A stretch of 43,762 nt of DNA from Candidatus Brockarchaeota archaeon (GTDB lineage: Archaea > Thermoproteota > EX4484-205 > JAAOZP01). Each line of letters begins with the position of its first letter. Position 1 is the stretch's first letter. This document shows, piece by piece, positions 41,457-43,762 of the stretch. The translations under genes were made by a program, and so were the position numbers. The DNA lies in assembly GCA_017601225.1 (NCBI GenBank), contig JAFNIX010000017.1:1-43762 (forward strand), given 5' to 3'. Below the pieces are notes generated by a model. It was not told where the DNA came from. It ran no database searches and saw only the letters and a program-made list of their open reading frames with translations.

Positions 41457-42443
41457 TTATTCGATCAGCTTCATGTCTTCAATCCTAGCTAGGCAGTGGG
41501 GTGCGAAAACCTCAACGTTCAAGCCTGTCTCCCTCAGGGCTGCTGTGGGGGTTACTCCGCTTATTATTGAGACGCCGCACCTGCCGGCTCCAACCGGTAT
41601 TCCTAGGATAGGCTCCTCGGGGAGGCCGATTACTGAGAGAATGCTCCATCCTACTGACGATAAGTCTGAAAGTATTGACTCAACCCTGTCCCGAGCCTCC
41701 CTCGGTATCTCCCTGTAGTTTGCAGGAATTAAACCGGTACCGGTTTTCATAAAGCCGATTATTGAAGTCATATTCCTGTATGTGAAGACTTCTAGAGGGG
41801 GCACGGTTGTGCCCTCGTAAGACATCAGCTCCACGAATCTCACAGGCTTCCTGTTTACGAACTGCAGTATCCCGCCGTACTTAAGTATCAACGGTATTCC
41901 CGACCTTATGAGGATGCCGTCGACAGTCAGGTTGCATACTGTTAGAAGCGCAGCCCTACCCTTGTCCACGGAAATATTCTCGTAAGACTCATCCTCATCT
42001 ATTATTTTAAAGCAGGGTGCGAGAAGCAGCTTAGCGTCGTTAAGGCTCCGCAAGACCTCGAGAGCCCTATCCAGATCATCCTTGTCTATGAGGGTCACGT
42101 TTGCAACAACCCTGCCCCTGTTAGACCTGGGCGTGAAGGATACTGAGTATGCGAGCGAAAGGTAGCGTGTAAGCACGAAGTCTAAACGTTGATATGTTAG
42201 TGCCCCGATCAACTCCTGGAGGCCCGCCTCGGTTATGGAACGACCGTTCCTACCGTGGCTAAGCACGAAACCCCTGTCTTCAAGAGTCTTCAAATAGTTT
42301 CTCACTGTCCTCTCGTTGATGAAGAAGCCTCTTTTAACAAGCTCCCTGGTTATCGTTGTAGACCCCACCGGCTCACTGCTCTCGCTCAGGATCCTAAGTA
42401 TGCCGATTTTAACCGGCTCCTCTCGCTGAGCGTGCTTAACCAT
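41457..42443 (-). CDS. NrpR-like regulator with one NRD (DUF128) domain
   Basis: A 328-residue transcription regulator. Residues 1-70 are a winged helix (PVKIGILRILSESSEPVG, then NERTVRNYLKTLEDRG). Residues of about 90-328 are a single NRD/DUF128 domain, identified by NLTVDGILIRSGIPLILKYGG, ELMSYEGTTVPPLEVF and MTSIIGFMKTGTGLIPANYREI. NrpR represses nitrogen-assimilation genes in methanogens and is released by 2-oxoglutarate; some members carry two such domains. Leaderless start: the ATG at 42443 lies 27 nt from CATATAAGTATG on the minus strand, whereas an earlier start at 42620 would run through the promoter and the neighbouring gene. The target is unknown. Confidence 0.82.
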   Translation of the reverse strand: MVKHAQREEPVKIGILRILSESSEPVGSTTITRELVKRGFFINERTVRNYLKTLEDRGFVLSHGRNGRSITEAGLQELIGALTYQRLDFVLTRYLSLAYSVSFTPRSNRGRVVANVTLIDKDDLDRALEVLRSLNDAKLLLAPCFKIIDEDESYENISVDKGRAALLTVCNLTVDGILIRSGIPLILKYGGILQFVNRKPVRFVELMSYEGTTVPPLEVFTYRNMTSIIGFMKTGTGLIPANYREIPREARDRVESILSDLSSVGWSILSVIGLPEEPILGIPVGAGRCGVSIISGVTPTAALRETGLNVEVFAPHCLARIEDMKLIE

Positions 42444-42463
42444 GCTGATGAACCCCGCATTCT

Positions 42464-42475
42464 CATACTTATATG
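42464..42475 (-). promoter_or_regulatory. TATA box of the NrpR-like gene
   Basis: The minus strand reads CATATAAGTATG, centred about 27 nt upstream of the ATG at 42443. This spacing decides the start codon, because in-frame ATGs further upstream would lie at or before the box. Confidence 0.55.
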
Positions 42476-42543
42476 ATTTTTCAAACATCAGGGTTAACGG
42501 TTCACTCTTAAGGTTTATGAGCCACAGCCATGCTCCCACCGCG

Positions 42544-43590
42544 ATGAATTGGGAGACTGTTTTAAACGAGTATAGCGTGATGGTTGAGAAAAAGGTTGAC
42601 GAAACCCTTTCGAAAACCATTAAGGAGGCTGAGAACTACCACTCTTTCGTAAAGGATGCTTACTGCTGCTTAAAGGAGTTTACGCTTCGGAAAGGCAAGA
42701 GGCTGGCCTCCTGCAGCACTCTCGCCACCTACAAGGGCTACGCTGGAACAGTTGACGAGAAAATCCTTAGCGTTTGCGCCGGCATTGAGATCTACCGGCA
42801 GAGCATCCTTGTTCACGACGACCTCGTGGACAATGAGGAAACCAGGAGGGGAGGGAAAACTATTCACAGGTTTTTCTCAGACTTGTTTGACGAAAGGCTT
42901 GGAGATGGGGTGGCTGTTTTCTTGGGAAACATAGCTTACTCTCTTGCTGTTCAAACAATAATCGGCTCAGGGTTCCCTATGGGGAGGATTGCTGAGACCT
43001 TGCTCCTGATTTCAGAAGGGTATAGGGAGGTTAACGAGAGCCAGATGCTCGACCTTCTCTTCGAATACAGGGATGTGGATGCTGAAGAGTGGCGTATCAT
43101 GGCTTCTAAAAGGGCAGCCTCCCTCTTCAAGGTTACCATGCTTGCTGGAGGGGTTCTCGGGGGTGCTTCTGAAAAAGACCTGAGGCTTCTCAGAGAGGCT
43201 GCTGTAAACATAGGCTATGCTTTCGACATTCAGGACGACATAATCGACACTTACGCCTCTGAGGAAGACTACGGTAGACCCCCGTGTGGAGACATAAGGC
43301 TCGGCAAGAAGCCTCTTCACATAATCCATGCTCTGGAATCACCCGATCCTGGAGTATCCGGCTTTCTGAAAAGCCTCCGCGGGAGGGTAAGCATAAGCAG
43401 GGATGAGGTTGAGAAGATTAGGAGCCTCGTCAGGCTTAGCGGAGGCTTGGAAAAAGCTAGAAAAGCCTCCAGGATGCATGCTGAGGAGGCCAAGAGGCTT
43501 ATAGCTGAAACAGGAATGAATAGTGAGGCGAAGGGTTTCTTCAATAGCATGATCACCTATGTTGAGAATAGTTTAGACTGGTACCGGTAG
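42544..43590 (+). CDS. Geranylgeranyl diphosphate synthase-type prenyl transferase
   Basis: Builds the C20 isoprenoid chains of archaeal lipids. The 348 residues carry both aspartate-rich motifs, DDLVD at about residues 92-96 and DDIID at about 231-235, plus RKGKRLAS near the N-terminus and GKKPLHIIHAL after the second motif. The residues just before the first motif (IYRQSILVH) decide chain length; I cannot separate C15 from C20 with confidence. I chose ATG at 42544 since NWETVLNEYS matches the usual N-terminus and a CTTAAGGTTTATG stretch lies about 30 nt upstream. The gene overlaps no other coding sequence. Confidence 0.88.
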   Translation: MNWETVLNEYSVMVEKKVDETLSKTIKEAENYHSFVKDAYCCLKEFTLRKGKRLASCSTLATYKGYAGTVDEKILSVCAGIEIYRQSILVHDDLVDNEETRRGGKTIHRFFSDLFDERLGDGVAVFLGNIAYSLAVQTIIGSGFPMGRIAETLLLISEGYREVNESQMLDLLFEYRDVDAEEWRIMASKRAASLFKVTMLAGGVLGGASEKDLRLLREAAVNIGYAFDIQDDIIDTYASEEDYGRPPCGDIRLGKKPLHIIHALESPDPGVSGFLKSLRGRVSISRDEVEKIRSLVRLSGGLEKARKASRMHAEEAKRLIAETGMNSEAKGFFNSMITYVENSLDWYR

Positions 43591-43651
43591 CGGTTACGAG
43601 ACGGTTTTCTCCAAGTTAAGTTTATTACCCTTCTTAAGATCGGGTTGAACC

Positions 43652-43762
43652 ATGGTCCTCAGGATCGGTTTAATAGGTTGCGGAGGGATAGCTAACGCGC
43701 ACATGCAGGTTCTCTCAAACATGAAAGATGTTCAACTGGCTGCTTTCTGCGACATCGTTGAG
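43652..43762 (+). CDS. Gfo/Idh/MocA-type oxidoreductase, N-terminal fragment
   Basis: The reading frame runs to the window edge and only 37 residues are visible. They open with RIGLIGCGGIANAHM, the NAD(P)-binding loop of the Gfo/Idh/MocA family, and continue with an Ala-Phe-Cys-Asp strand end as expected. These enzymes oxidise or reduce sugars and inositols. The ATG at 43652 lies about 30 nt from an AAGTTTATTA element at 43616-43625. The substrate cannot be assigned from the fragment. Confidence 0.8.
   Translation, partial: MVLRIGLIGCGGIANAHMQVLSNMKDVQLAAFCDIVE

Noticed and set aside
42444..42620. N-terminal extension of the NrpR-like protein
   Set aside because: It spans the gene's own TATA box and the start of the prenyl synthase gene, while the winged helix begins after the ATG at 42443.
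1..43762. CRISPR arrays, tRNA, rRNA and insertion sequences
   Set aside because: Reading both strands by eye gave no regular repeat-spacer pattern, no cloverleaf-like T-arm and acceptor pairing, and no transposase motif. A tRNAscan or covariance-model run would be needed for certainty about small RNAs.

Overview
The window is a densely coded archaeal chromosome segment. No gap between genes exceeds about 300 nt. Archaeal signs are A/T-rich TATA-type boxes about 25-30 nt upstream of many start codons, frequent leaderless or TTG/GTG starts, an ER/archaeal-type signal peptidase (Ser/His), an archaemetzincin, an NrpR-type regulator, stand-alone Lrp/AsnC ligand domains and a geranylgeranyl-diphosphate-type synthase. 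A TACK/Thermoproteota lineage (for example a Bathyarchaeia-like organism) is my guess from gene content only. I saw no rRNA, tRNA, CRISPR array or insertion sequence.

Layout. 1-1.3 kb: the 3' end of glutamate dehydrogenase, then two tandem stand-alone RAM (Lrp/AsnC ligand-binding) proteins. 1.3-2.1 kb: a HEPN/MNT toxin-antitoxin-type pair. 2.3-6.0 kb: four overlapping minus-strand genes that look like a SipW/TasA-type surface fibre operon (two secreted beta proteins, a signal peptidase with an extra exported domain, a four-helix membrane protein). 6.2-9.7 kb: a YicI-type alpha-xylosidase and a URO-D-fold protein. 9.7-13.2 kb: an exported trio of gingipain-like (C25) peptidase, transglutaminase-like protein and membrane-anchored beta protein, preceded by repeat elements that look like an operator. 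13.4-20.6 kb: a regulator with two Lrp-type helix-turn-helix units and a 2000-residue repeat surface protein. 20.9-24.0 kb: an iron-sulfur flavoprotein, a UlaG-like metallo-hydrolase and a PHP-domain protein. 24.0-31.4 kb: a compact six-gene glycerol/glycerol-3-phosphate operon containing an alkyl-DHAP-synthase-like flavoenzyme. 31.6-37.4 kb: sugar nucleotidyltransferase, orphan HicB-like protein, amidohydrolase, small PHP protein, MscL and a beta-propeller surface protein. 37.4-43.8 kb: sugar-nucleotide epimerase, an unknown protein with duplicated winged helices, archaemetzincin, a sugar-phosphate isomerase-like protein, NrpR-like regulator, prenyl diphosphate synthase and the start of a Gfo/Idh/MocA oxidoreductase.

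Two themes stand out. The first is investment in exported beta-rich surface proteins: the fibre-like operon, the C25/transglutaminase trio, the giant repeat protein and the propeller protein that shares its repeat module. The second is carbon and glycerol metabolism: xyloside hydrolysis, a glycerol kinase-like enzyme with a changed pocket, and a three-subunit dehydrogenase with an associated HHH-motif flavoenzyme. The least familiar candidate systems are the 9.7-13.2 kb exported trio with its upstream repeats, the 2.3-6.0 kb fibre-like operon and the glycerol operon with its AGPS-like head gene.
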